Below are positions 32,226 to 40,561 of a DNA stretch of 64,000 nucleotides, one piece after another. How positions within the stretch are numbered: the first letter of the stretch is position 1; each line of letters opens with the position of its first letter. A program made the position numbers and the translations under genes. The notes beneath the pieces were generated by a model, which ran no database searches, was not told the origin of the DNA, and was given only the letters and a program-made list of their open reading frames with translations. This DNA is from Paenibacillus sp. DCT19 (GTDB lineage Bacteria; Bacillota; Bacilli; Paenibacillales; Paenibacillaceae), in contig NZ_CP029639.1 of the NCBI RefSeq assembly GCF_003268635.1, positions 3,793,501 through 3,857,500 on the forward strand, read 5' to 3'.

Positions 32226-34514
32226 TTACACATGTGTAGCATACGTATCACGAGCAAGTCGTGTTGCCTCAACCATGTTTTGCAGCGATGCAACCGTTTC
32301 GTCATAACCACGTGTTTTGAGCCCGCAATCTGGATTAATCCAGAACAATTGTGCCGGTAACACACGCAAAGCCCGCTGAATCATATCTGTCATTTCCTTC
32401 ACACTAGGTACACGTGGACTATGAATATCATACACGCCGAGTCCAATGCCAAGCTTGTATGTGTTCAGCTCAAAGCTATGAATCAATTCACCGTGACTCC
32501 GTGAAGTTTCAATCGAAATGACATCCGCGTCCATGGCTTCAATCGAGCCAATCATGTCATGGAATTCGCAATAACACATATGCGTGTGAATTTGTGTCGT
32601 TTCCTGTACCGTACAAGTCGTAATTTTGAAAGCCTTAACGGCCCAAGCAAGATAATCCTCCTGCTCATTTACCTTTAATGGCAGCCCTTCTCGAACAGCC
32701 GGTTCATCCACCTGAATCATGCCGATGCCTGCTTGCTCCAGTGCCTCAACTTCTTGTCTGAGGGCATAAGCCAACTGGTATGCAATGTGTTCCCGCGGGA
32801 TATCGTCACGGACAAATGACCAGTTCATAATCGTAATCGGGCCAGTTAACATGCCTTTCACAGGCTTCTTCGTCTGAGATTGAGCATACACCGTCTCTTC
32901 AACCGTCATGTTTCCGTCAAATGCCACATCTCCGAAGATGACAGGTGGCTTCACACAGCGTGATCCATATGATTGCACCCACCCATTCTGCGTGAAGGCG
33001 AACCCGGCTAGCTTCTCACCAAAGAATTCAACCATATCCGTGCGTTCAAACTCCCCATGTACAAGTACATCTAAGCCAATCTCTTCTTGAAGTCCAATCC
33101 AGGTATCGATATGCCGATGAATGAAATCCGTGTAGCGCTCCTGATTCCACTCCCCTTTACGCCAGCTCTGACGCGCTTTCCGAACTTCAGCAGATTGAGG
33201 GAAACTTCCGATCGTTGTCGTTGGTAATAGTGGTAATTGCCACTTATTCTGTTGTGCTAAATGTCTCTTGGCAAATGGCACAGAACGCACCGGCTCTTGC
33301 ACCCGAAGTTTCTCCACCGCTTGCTGAACATCACTACGATTGCGCTCATTGGACTGATGCAGAGCCAGAATTGCACGTGCACTCGTATCCAGCTGTGTAG
33401 CAATAGCTCCAATGCCTGAGGTTAGCGCCTGGGTTAAGAGAACCAATTCGTCCAGCTTCTCATCCGCAAATGCCAATGCACTTTTCAGTTCATTCGTAAG
33501 CTTGGTTTCACGATCCGTTGTTACCGGAACATGAAGTAGACTGCACGAGGATTGGATAATCAGGCGATCTGGCGATACAATGGCAGACAATTCATTCAGA
33601 AGATCCAGCTTCTCTTGCAGAGAAGATCTCCAGATTCCACGTCCATCAATAATACCGGCTCCCAGCACCTTGTCCTGTGGAAAAGCAAACGATTGGAGCG
33701 ATTGTTGGTTTCCAGACCGTCCGTGTACAAAATCAAGTCCGATACCTTGAACAGGCAATGCCACAATATCTTGATAACGCTCTACAGCTTCAAAATACGT
33801 CTGTAACATGATGTTGATTGCAGGTGCGGATGCATGTAATGTTTCATAGATAGTTCTCAGATGTTGCAGATCTTCATCGCTCACTTGCGTAACGAGGATT
33901 GGTTCATCGATCTGTACCCACTGCACACCTTCCTGCTGCAATTCTTGGAGAATTTGAACATATAGAGGTAGCAGGCGATTAAGCCATGACCCTGTTTCAG
34001 AGGCACTGTACCCTTTCGATAACTTCACAAATGTAAGTGGACCGACTAACACGGGTTTCCCTTCAATGCCTAATTTCTCCTTCGCCTCCCGGTACGCCTC
34101 CAAAGGTTTATTCTCCGTAAGTACGGGTGTGAGACCCGACAATTCCGGTACGATGTAATGATAATTGGTGTTGAACCATTTCGTCATCTCGCTGGCAGCA
34201 GCATCCTTGGTTCCACGTGCAATTCCATAATATACAGACAAGGGTACTTTACCACCCTCATAAGCAAAACGCTCAGGAATCAGACCAAACATCGTAGCTG
34301 TATCCAATATATGATCATAATAACTGAAGTCGTTGACAGGAATGTAATCAATACCTTTTGCTTGCTGTTTACGCAAATGATTCAAACGGATTGCTTGCAG
34401 TTGGCTTTCAAAAGCTTCGGTGTCAATTTTGCCTGCCCAATATGCTTCCAATGCTTTCTTCCATTCACGATCTGCTCCAATACGCGGATATCCAAGAACA
34501 CTACTTTTCACCAT
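32226..34514 (-). CDS. metE: Cobalamin-independent methionine synthase
   Basis: A 762-residue MetE that transfers the methyl group from 5-methyltetrahydropteroyl-triglutamate to homocysteine, giving methionine in the cytosol. Two related barrels are visible: the N-terminal half (SSVLGYPRIGADREWKKALE) and the catalytic half beginning LPTTTIGSFPQSAEVRKARQ. The zinc ligands lie in IHTHMCYCEF and in NPDCGLKTRG near the C-terminus. The ATG at 34514 follows AGAGGGG; a longer in-frame reading to 34589 has no site. The leader is short (about 70 bases from a TATAAT at 34593-34598), so an S-box or T-box is excluded; a palindrome overlaps the promoter instead. Confidence 0.96.
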   Translation of the reverse strand: MVKSSVLGYPRIGADREWKKALEAYWAGKIDTEAFESQLQAIRLNHLRKQQAKGIDYIPVNDFSYYDHILDTATMFGLIPERFAYEGGKVPLSVYYGIARGTKDAAASEMTKWFNTNYHYIVPELSGLTPVLTENKPLEAYREAKEKLGIEGKPVLVGPLTFVKLSKGYSASETGSWLNRLLPLYVQILQELQQEGVQWVQIDEPILVTQVSDEDLQHLRTIYETLHASAPAINIMLQTYFEAVERYQDIVALPVQGIGLDFVHGRSGNQQSLQSFAFPQDKVLGAGIIDGRGIWRSSLQEKLDLLNELSAIVSPDRLIIQSSCSLLHVPVTTDRETKLTNELKSALAFADEKLDELVLLTQALTSGIGAIATQLDTSARAILALHQSNERNRSDVQQAVEKLRVQEPVRSVPFAKRHLAQQNKWQLPLLPTTTIGSFPQSAEVRKARQSWRKGEWNQERYTDFIHRHIDTWIGLQEEIGLDVLVHGEFERTDMVEFFGEKLAGFAFTQNGWVQSYGSRCVKPPVIFGDVAFDGNMTVEETVYAQSQTKKPVKGMLTGPITIMNWSFVRDDIPREHIAYQLAYALRQEVEALEQAGIGMIQVDEPAVREGLPLKVNEQEDYLAWAVKAFKITTCTVQETTQIHTHMCYCEFHDMIGSIEAMDADVISIETSRSHGELIHSFELNTYKLGIGLGVYDIHSPRVPSVKEMTDMIQRALRVLPAQLFWINPDCGLKTRGYDETVASLQNMVEATRLARDTYATHV

Positions 34515-34592
34515 CTGATATTTCCCCTCTGCACTTCGATTTGTTATATCAAAATTTATCACAGAAAGGCTTGCGCCATGTAATTCCATAAA

Positions 34593-34624
34593 ATTATATC
34601 TAGCTATAGCTTCAGGCTATAGCT
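34593..34624 (-). promoter_or_regulatory. metE promoter with a palindromic candidate operator
   Basis: On the minus strand, TATAAT (34593-34598) lies about 73 bases before the metE start. Immediately upstream is AGCTATAGC-TTCAG-GCTATAGCT (34602-34624), a perfect 9+9 inverted repeat covering the spacer and -35 position. A regulator bound there would control metE. The regulator is not encoded next door. Confidence 0.5.
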
Positions 34625-34756
34625 AAGCATTTTTTTTACTATGCATTAATTACATAAACAAACTATCCCGTTAAGATAGAATTAAGACTGTGTTTTAATA
34701 TACATAAGCTTGGGCAGTTATAATGAGGAAAATACAACAAGAGAGTATGTGAAACC

Positions 34757-35734
34757 ATGAAAAAATGGGGAAAACGACTACGAATTACAGCCATTGCGGG
34801 ACTTGCGTTGATTCTGGTGCTACTGGGATCAGGCGTGGTTTATCAGCAGGTAGGTAAAAGAAATGATTTGAACAATTTCACACCCCCAGGCAAGCTCTAC
34901 AAAGTACATGGAGAAAATATGCACCTCTATACAGGAGGTCAAGGGGATGTAACAGTTGTCTTGGCATCCGGTTGGGGTACGGCTAATCCCTATGTAGATT
35001 ATTATCCTCTATATGAACAATTAGCTCCCTATACCAAATTCGCGGTTTATGACCGCTTCGGTTATGGTTATAGCGATGTAACAGACAAGAAAAGAGACGT
35101 GGATACGATTGCAGAGGAGTTACATGAGTTGTTAGAGACTTCTGGGCAGAAACCACCTTATATACTCGTCGGGCACTCCCTTGGCTCGCTTGAAACGCTG
35201 CGATATGCTCAGATGTACCCGAATGAAGTAAAAGGCATTGTGATGATTGATGGGGGTAGCCCGGAGCATTATGCAAAAGACGAAGATAATTTGGCCGATG
35301 TCATTGGTGGATTTATGAATCAATTCCGCATTCAAACGGGGCTGTTCCGATTGTCTCTACAATCCGAACCTGTCTTGGAAGCAAGTCGTGCTAATCGTAA
35401 CAACCTGAAATTTGTACCTGATGAGTTGAAACAAGTTGATACGACAGCTCTGCTGCTTAACTATGGGAATGCCAACACCGTGGATGAATTACGTGAGATG
35501 AACGCCAATGCAACGGTCGTGATGAATAATACCAAGCCTCTATCTGTGCCACTAACCATTCTAACCTCAGATTATTTTGGAGCTAGTGAACCGATCTGGG
35601 ATCAGTCTCAAGCGGAGTTCATTTCCTGGTCAACACAACCCAAACACGTGACAATAAAAGATTCCGAGCATTATATTCATCAGTATCATCCAGAGCAAGT
35701 AGCTGATGAAATATTAGAATTAGTGGAAAAGTAA
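34757..35734 (+). CDS. Alpha/beta-hydrolase with N-terminal membrane anchor
   Basis: A 325-residue alpha/beta-hydrolase. An N-terminal membrane segment (residues ~9-30, ITAIAGLALILVLLGSGVVY) suggests an anchored or exported protein. The nucleophile elbow is GHSLGS near residue 142, with the oxyanion region ASGWGTANPYVDYY and a catalytic His in SEHYIHQYHP near the C-terminus. VYDRFGYGYSD is typical of haloperoxidase/esterase-like members. The substrate is unknown. It has its own terminator and is divergent from metE. Confidence 0.88.
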   Translation: MKKWGKRLRITAIAGLALILVLLGSGVVYQQVGKRNDLNNFTPPGKLYKVHGENMHLYTGGQGDVTVVLASGWGTANPYVDYYPLYEQLAPYTKFAVYDRFGYGYSDVTDKKRDVDTIAEELHELLETSGQKPPYILVGHSLGSLETLRYAQMYPNEVKGIVMIDGGSPEHYAKDEDNLADVIGGFMNQFRIQTGLFRLSLQSEPVLEASRANRNNLKFVPDELKQVDTTALLLNYGNANTVDELREMNANATVVMNNTKPLSVPLTILTSDYFGASEPIWDQSQAEFISWSTQPKHVTIKDSEHYIHQYHPEQVADEILELVEK

Positions 35735-35744
35735 GTGCCTTCCA

Positions 35745-35776
35745 CCCTCAACGGTAATAGTCCGTTGGGGGTTTTT
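35745..35776 (+). terminator. Terminator of the alpha/beta-hydrolase gene
   Basis: CCCTCAACGG pairs with CCGTTGGGGG around seven bases, followed by five T, eleven bases past the stop codon. Confidence 0.85.
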
Positions 35777-35790
35777 ATATCTTTTGGCCA

Positions 35791-36438
35791 TTACCCAATC
35801 TGAGATAAACCATTTCTATGGGACAGAAACTGGTCTAGGGCCTCTCTCATATCCTTGGATGTAAGTCCATGTCGGTTGAAGTAGTTGTGAATATGCTCGA
35901 ACCCACTCCAATCCTGATTGTAAATCTGCTGTATTTTGCGATTGAACTTCTCTTCTGCATCATCTTGCTTAGAACCTAGTGGTTCACATAGCCAGAAATC
36001 ATTTCTTTTCACATCACCACACTTCGTCCACAGCAAATTCTCATACTGGATGACATCCCAATCCTGAAAGCCTGCTCTGATCTGCCCGATTTCTGTTGTG
36101 AGTATATCATTCATTAATTGAGGCGGAATGTGTCCATACGTATCTCGATACTGTCTCAGATTAAGCGCGTCAACCCACTGAGTAAGCACGTACTTTCCTG
36201 AAGAATATGCGTATAGCTTAGGAACGAATGCACAGTTTTGCATTGTTGATATGGCCTCGCACTCGATCTCTCCATCTATTTTTCCACGCGTACTATACAC
36301 TCTGAGGCTATAGTCTTTAATTCTATAAACGACAGAACGTTGACCGACTAGGGAAGCTTGCATAGTTAAATGGCCATTTGCTTCATAGTGAGCAAGTAAC
36401 TCTTTCATATTCGAGGGTATAGGATTCACAATGTTCAT
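35791..36438 (-). CDS. Hypothetical protein with kinase-like N-lobe features
   Basis: A 215-residue cytoplasmic protein. The start contains LTMQASLVGQRSVVYRIKDYSLRVYSTRG and FVPKLYAYSSGKYVLTQWVD, resembling the nucleotide-binding lobe and hinge of small protein-kinase or aminoglycoside-phosphotransferase-like proteins. VIQYENLLWTKCGDVKRNDFW could replace the catalytic and metal loops, but no clear HxD or DxG motif is present, so activity is doubtful. The ATG follows GGAGAT at seven bases. It is a single gene converging on the hydrolase gene, whose terminator lies between them. I do not assign a function. Confidence 0.7.
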   Translation of the reverse strand: MNIVNPIPSNMKELLAHYEANGHLTMQASLVGQRSVVYRIKDYSLRVYSTRGKIDGEIECEAISTMQNCAFVPKLYAYSSGKYVLTQWVDALNLRQYRDTYGHIPPQLMNDILTTEIGQIRAGFQDWDVIQYENLLWTKCGDVKRNDFWLCEPLGSKQDDAEEKFNRKIQQIYNQDWSGFEHIHNYFNRHGLTSKDMREALDQFLSHRNGLSQIG

Positions 36439-36658
36439 AATCAGATCTCCTTGTTGTTCTATTCAGACTAAAACGTTTTCATTTTAACAAGATTACCTTT
36501 GTAAATACTATTTTATCTTTAATAATTGGTATGAACATATACAATATGGTCAAAACATGAAGTATTTGCTCTGAAAATTTCGGAGCCACTCCTCTTGCGT
36601 CGTTTGTATATTCACTTTAAAGGTTGGAACCCGTTTCACGTCAAGTCACAAAAAAAAA

Positions 36659-36693
36659 ACGGTACCTCCCTGTATAAACAGGAAGTGTACCGT
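36659..36693 (-). terminator. Terminator of the LmrB-like efflux gene
   Basis: On the minus strand, ACGGTACACTTCCTG and CAGGGAGGTACCGT pair and are followed by nine T, about 30 bases past the stop. Confidence 0.85.
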
Positions 36694-36720
36694 TATTTAA
36701 CAACTAAAATCTAATATTTA

Positions 36721-38214
36721 TTAATGCATAGGACCTTGCTGACCCTGTTGGTTACCTACTTTAACACGTTTAATGAAGAAGGAGGTGACCAGTCCGATTA
36801 GCGCAAGTACTAGTGCAAAAACAAATGCATTTTGTACACCTGATGTGAAACCTGCCAACTGATTCTCAGGACTTTCAGGATTCGTCACTCCGCTTAAGAA
36901 TCGAGTCTGACCAGCACTCAAAATACTTACAGCTACAGCCGTACCAATCGCACCTGATACTTGTTGAAGTGTATTCATGATTGCTGTACCATGCGGATAA
37001 TATGCTGGTGGCAATTGGTTCAAACCGTTTGTTTGCGCAGGCATCATGATCATCGAGATTCCGACCATCATAAATACATGCAATGTAATGATCGTGCCAA
37101 GGGAAGTACTTGGAGTAATGTTAGTGTACATAAACAGAACTACCGCTACAACTGCAAGTCCAATAATAACCAGCCATCTTGGTCCAAACTTGTCGAATAG
37201 ACGACCCATGACCGGAGACAAGAAACCATTGAGCAAGCTACCTGGCAATAATACAAGTCCCGCTGTCAATGCTGTAACCGCCATACCTTGCTGCAGATAC
37301 ATCGGAAGAATCAACATGGAGGACAACATCATCATCATACAGATGAAGATCAAGATTAAGCCGATTGTGAACATCGGGTATTTGAAAGCTCGCAGATCCA
37401 TCATAGGCTGCTTCATTTTTAATTGACGGATACTGAAGATTAACAAGGACAGCACACCAATCACGATCGTGATTACTACGACTGGGCTTGTCCATCCACC
37501 GCCAGTATCTCCATGACCACCCGCGCTACTGAATCCATATACAATACCGCCGAATCCGAGCGTAGATAGTACGATGGAAAGAACATCAATTTTGGGCTTC
37601 GTCAATGTCGAAATATTCGGCAAGAACAGCAAACCGCAGATTAAGGAGATCAAGAAGAACGGCAACGAAATCCAGAAGATCCAGTGCCAGCTCAGATTAG
37701 CCAAGATCAGACCCGAGATACTCGGACCACTCGCAGGTGCAAACATAATAACGAGACCGATCAGACCCATAGCTGCACCGCGCTTTTCAATCGGGAAAAT
37801 AACCAAAATAGTGTTAAACATGAGCGGAAGCAGCAATGCTGTACCTACCGCCTGTAATACCCTAGCCACTAATAAAATTTCAAAGCTAGGTGCAAGAGCA
37901 GCTACAAATGTTCCTGCTATGGAGAAAATCAGAGAAGTTGTGAACAACTGTCTCGTTGTAAACCATTGTAATAACATACCGGATACCGGCACCAGAATAC
38001 CTAGAACGAGCAAATACCCTGTAGTCAACCATTGGATCGTCGTTGGACCAACTTCCAGCAATCCCATCAGTGGCGTTAATGCCACATTCAGAGCTGTCTC
38101 ACCGAACAATCCGATAAATCCACTTAATAGCATAGCAAATAAGATTGGAAACACCTTATATTGCTTTGTTTCTTCCTGGTTCTGTACAGAACCGCCTTTC
38201 ATGGAAGCCTCCAC
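36721..38214 (-). CDS. DHA2-family MFS multidrug efflux transporter (LmrB-like)
   Basis: A 497-residue, 14-helix proton-driven exporter. ALNVALTPLMGLLEVGPTTIQWLTTGYLLVLGILVPVSGML matches the LmrB/EmrB branch; LLVARVLQAVGTALLLPLMF and GLVIMFAPASGPSISGLIL are motifs of helices 4 and 5. LmrB in Bacillus exports lincomycin and puromycin; the true substrate here is inferred. Two starts are possible: GTG at 38214 behind GGAGGATGG, and ATG at 38202 behind GGAGG. It lies downstream of a TetR regulator, as in the lmrAB arrangement, with a 242-base gap that contains a 24-codon reading frame and a motif shared with the tetR promoter. Confidence 0.93.
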   Translation of the reverse strand: MEASMKGGSVQNQEETKQYKVFPILFAMLLSGFIGLFGETALNVALTPLMGLLEVGPTTIQWLTTGYLLVLGILVPVSGMLLQWFTTRQLFTTSLIFSIAGTFVAALAPSFEILLVARVLQAVGTALLLPLMFNTILVIFPIEKRGAAMGLIGLVIMFAPASGPSISGLILANLSWHWIFWISLPFFLISLICGLLFLPNISTLTKPKIDVLSIVLSTLGFGGIVYGFSSAGGHGDTGGGWTSPVVVITIVIGVLSLLIFSIRQLKMKQPMMDLRAFKYPMFTIGLILIFICMMMMLSSMLILPMYLQQGMAVTALTAGLVLLPGSLLNGFLSPVMGRLFDKFGPRWLVIIGLAVVAVVLFMYTNITPSTSLGTIITLHVFMMVGISMIMMPAQTNGLNQLPPAYYPHGTAIMNTLQQVSGAIGTAVAVSILSAGQTRFLSGVTNPESPENQLAGFTSGVQNAFVFALVLALIGLVTSFFIKRVKVGNQQGQQGPMH

Positions 38215-38254
38215 GATCCCATCCTCCTCAAACGTTTCAAACTATTTCTCTCTT

Positions 38255-38268
38255 TGTCTATATAAATG
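38255..38268. promoter_or_regulatory. Candidate LmrA-type operator in front of the efflux gene
   Basis: TGTCTATATAAATG lies 41 bases upstream of the efflux gene. Its core GTCTATATAA is identical to one in front of the TetR gene (39069-39078), in the same orientation. It resembles the TATAGAC half of LmrA/YxaF boxes. Confidence 0.45.
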
Positions 38269-38323
38269 AACTAATGCATATTACAGTTTCCACTCCGATG
38301 ACAGAATAACTTTCCGATCACTG

Positions 38324-38398
38324 TTATCCCCAGATTTTTTTGATTCCCTTCTCCAAAGGGAAAATCCGGTGATAAAGGCGAACGCTTTGCTTCTTCAT
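38324..38398 (-). CDS. Possible 24-residue leader peptide upstream of the efflux gene
   Basis: ATG at 38398 opens MKKQSVRLYHRIFPLEKGIK followed by KIWG and TAA. GGAGGGG (38410-38416) sits 11 bases upstream, a strong ribosome binding site for a region otherwise non-coding. Codons 13-19 form a stem TTCCCTT/AAGGGAA (38344-38362). Short reading frames with such hairpins precede several ribosome-targeting-antibiotic efflux genes and act by translational or transcriptional attenuation. No conservation data are available, and a promoter close to 38255-38268 would place the efflux transcript start downstream of it. Treat as a hypothesis. Confidence 0.35.
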   Translation of the reverse strand: MKKQSVRLYHRIFPLEKGIKKIWG

Positions 38399-38456
38399 GT
38401 TATTTCTGTCCCCTCCGTTCCCGTGTAATGACTAAGTTCAGTTTATATAGCTTTAC

Positions 38457-39035
38457 TTATATGGCGTTTTTCGCCGCTACCGATAAGTAATCAGCAGCCG
38501 TCAGCAGAGGCTGTTTGTCCTGATTCGTCAGGCTGATAATCAGTGCTCCCTCCATCATGGAGATGATCAGAAGTGCTGTATCACGTGCTTTATCTTCACC
38601 CATCCCATCCAATAACAGATGTTTTTTGATGATCTGCTGCCAATCGGCAAAAACACCCTGACACGCAATTCGCAGTTGTTGGCTGATACAGGAAGTCTCT
38701 ACGGCTGCCCAAAAACTAAATGGCAAGAAACCCGTAAATCCCGCGGCTTCCGTCTCATCAGCCAAGTCGTGTATGAATTGCTGAATGGCGTCTCCAGTAT
38801 TGTCATGTGCAGCAAACGTTTCTTCAAACACCTGTAGGATATGCTGATTGGCTTTTTCAATACAGACGTGTGCAAGCTCTTCCTTGCCGCTCGGGAAATA
38901 GTGATACAATGAACCCTTCGGCGTACCGCTCTCCTTGATGATCTGATTCAGACCTGTCGCATGATATCCTTGTGAAAAAAACAGTCTCGCTGCTGTGCTG
39001 ACAATGAGCTCTCTAGCATTGGACTTTTCACTCAT
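38457..39035 (-). CDS. TetR-family regulator (LmrA/YxaF-like)
   Basis: A 192-residue repressor. The helix-turn-helix spans ~10-55 (LIVSTAARLFFSQGYHATGLNQIIKESGTPKGSLYHYFPSGKEEL), with the GSLYHYFPSGKEEL form typical of LmrA/YxaF proteins; the C-terminal domain matches TetR_C of that group. It precedes the LmrB-like efflux gene on the same strand. A GTCTATATAA motif lies in front of both genes, so it probably represses itself and the pump. The ATG follows AAGGAAGTGG. The inducer would be a lipophilic compound or antibiotic. Confidence 0.92.
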   Translation of the reverse strand: MSEKSNARELIVSTAARLFFSQGYHATGLNQIIKESGTPKGSLYHYFPSGKEELAHVCIEKANQHILQVFEETFAAHDNTGDAIQQFIHDLADETEAAGFTGFLPFSFWAAVETSCISQQLRIACQGVFADWQQIIKKHLLLDGMGEDKARDTALLIISMMEGALIISLTNQDKQPLLTAADYLSVAAKNAI

Positions 39036-39064
39036 GGAGCCACTTCCTTCAAAAAATTATAACA

Positions 39065-39080
39065 ATCGGTCTATATAATT
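39065..39080. promoter_or_regulatory. Candidate LmrA-type operator in front of the tetR gene
   Basis: ATCGGTCTATATAATT lies 30 bases before the regulator start. It contains the TATAGACCGAT sequence (minus strand) expected for LmrA/YxaF boxes and shares GTCTATATAA with 38256-38265 region upstream of the pump gene. Confidence 0.5.
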
Positions 39081-39130
39081 AAAACCGCATTTGAATGCAT
39101 TGTCAATCATTTGTTTAAATTTTAACTTCC

Positions 39131-39685
39131 TTATTTTGAGTAATGAATTACCATGCTCATTTTCGTTGTATCCGCTCCTGAATGTTGGTATGTATGCGGT
39201 CTGTTGGCTCGGAAACGAATGGATTCTCCCGTTCGAACCGTGTACTCCTCTTCCTCTATGCGAATGATGACCTCTCCTTCGAAGACCGTAATAAATTCTT
39301 CACTTCCTTCAATATGAGGCTCTGCTTGCAGATACGCTTCCATATCCATTTCCATCATATACATCTCAAAGTGACGTTCATCCTCAAATGGAAAATGGGG
39401 ATAGATTCGTATTCTTCCATCGTCCTCAATCCATGGCTGAACATCCGCTCGTGTTACTAGATGCGTATCTGCAGCCGGTTCATGAATTAATGTTGTAAAA
39501 GAAGTCTTCAATCCGTTAGCAATCTTCCATACGGTTGCAATGGTTGGATTAGACACACCACGCTCAATCTGCCCTAACATCGTCTTGCTAATCCCCGTTA
39601 ATTCAGCCACCTTATCCAGACTTAGCTTGCGTTCTTCCCTGATTGACTTTAAATTCTGTGCCAAGATCGTATTAACCTGGTTCAT
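39131..39685 (-). CDS. XRE-family regulator with C-terminal cupin
   Basis: A 184-residue regulator. Residues ~8-65 are an HTH_3 domain (LKSIREERKLSLDKVAELTGISKTMLGQIERGVSNPTIATVWKIA); residues ~110-180 are a cupin_2 barrel (GSEEFITVFEGEVIIRIEEEEYTVRTGESIRFRANRPHTYQHSG). Such proteins sense small ligands and often control amino-acid exporters or catabolism. It is divergent from a LysE-family exporter. Three copies of a GTGC-TTATA-GCAC-like site lie between them, so autoregulation and control of the exporter are likely. The ATG follows GGAGAGTGAGG. Confidence 0.92.
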   Translation of the reverse strand: MNQVNTILAQNLKSIREERKLSLDKVAELTGISKTMLGQIERGVSNPTIATVWKIANGLKTSFTTLIHEPAADTHLVTRADVQPWIEDDGRIRIYPHFPFEDERHFEMYMMEMDMEAYLQAEPHIEGSEEFITVFEGEVIIRIEEEEYTVRTGESIRFRANRPHTYQHSGADTTKMSMVIHYSK

Positions 39686-39735
39686 CGTACCTCACTCTCC
39701 ATTCCTTTTCTTCTGTACTCTATTATAAACCTATT

Positions 39736-39810
39736 GTGCGTTATAGAGCACATGTTGTACACTAAAATAAATGTGTGCTTTATAACGTACAAAAATACTT
39801 TATAAGGCAC
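39736..39810. promoter_or_regulatory. Three copies of a palindromic operator between the XRE-cupin and LysE genes
   Basis: GTGCGTTATAGAGCAC (39736-39751), GTGCTTTATAACGTAC (39775-39790) and ATACTTTATAAGGCAC (39795-39810) share the consensus GTRCKTTATARNGYAC. They cover the divergent promoter area. Recognition by the XRE-cupin protein is inferred from position. Confidence 0.6.
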
Positions 39811-39834
39811 AAAAAAATAAAATATGGAGGCTAT

Positions 39835-40422
39835 ATGTTCATTATCCCACTACTGATTTATGCTATCGTATCTTCCTTCAGCCCAGGGCCCAATAACATC
39901 ATCGCAATGACAAGTGGACGAGATCATGGGTTCAGCAAAACCCTTCCTTTTATAGGAGGAGTCGCGTTCAGTTGTATGATCATTATGTTACTTTCCAGCT
40001 ATTTCAGCCTGATACTTCATCAATTCATTCCAACCTTTCGTCCTATACTTAATCTATTGGGATGTATGTACATACTGTATTTAGCTTTCAAAGTCATGAT
40101 CAGTCATTCTACTAAGAATAACGCTTTACGTACTTCTCCATATAGCTTTGGTTTTGGATGTGTCCTGCAATTCATCAATCCCAAAGTCATCATATATGGT
40201 CTGACTGCGATCTCCATGTTTGTCATTCCACTGGGCGAATCACACCATCATCTAATCTGGTTCTCGTTACTACTAACGTTCATCGGGATTAGTGCCAATA
40301 TGACATGGGCACTCTGTGGTTCGTTATTCCAGAACTTATTATTGAGACATGAACGTCTGTTCAATGTGTTGATGGGAATCATGCTTATCTACAGCGCCAT
40401 ATCCATCTTAGTTTCTAAGTAG
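39835..40422 (+). CDS. LysE-family amino-acid exporter
   Basis: A 195-residue membrane protein with about six helices, starting MFIIPLLIYAIVSSFSPGPNNIIAMTSG, the LysE/RhtB signature (SPGPNN). It probably exports an amino acid or similar metabolite. The ATG at 39835 follows GGAGG; an upstream in-frame reading from 39775 would run through the operators and is rejected. Its divergent XRE-cupin regulator and the third operator copy, 25 bases from the start codon, suggest induction by an accumulating substrate. A hairpin terminator follows. Confidence 0.92.
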   Translation: MFIIPLLIYAIVSSFSPGPNNIIAMTSGRDHGFSKTLPFIGGVAFSCMIIMLLSSYFSLILHQFIPTFRPILNLLGCMYILYLAFKVMISHSTKNNALRTSPYSFGFGCVLQFINPKVIIYGLTAISMFVIPLGESHHHLIWFSLLLTFIGISANMTWALCGSLFQNLLLRHERLFNVLMGIMLIYSAISILVSK

Positions 40423-40437
40423 GACACAGAACATAAG

Positions 40438-40473
40438 CAAGCGTTCATCCCCCACACCGGAGTTGAACGCTTG
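40438..40473. terminator. Hairpin terminator between the LysE and oxidoreductase genes
   Basis: CAAGCGTTCA and TGAACGCTTG pair around a 16-base loop between two converging genes. No long T run is present, so efficiency is uncertain. Confidence 0.6.
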
Positions 40474-40561
40474 TATTATAGTAATGTTTGATCTATACCA
40501 TTCGCATCATTCCAACAATCCTAATTACTTTATTAACGGTAGCACCCTCTTGTGTAGCTTT

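Noticed and set aside
34602..34640. Plus-strand intrinsic terminator at the metE palindrome (followed by eight T)
   Set aside because: No plus-strand gene ends upstream of it, and its position over the metE promoter fits an operator better.
37574..38269. 231-codon plus-strand open frame opposite the LmrB-like gene
   Set aside because: Antisense shadow of transmembrane-coding sequence.
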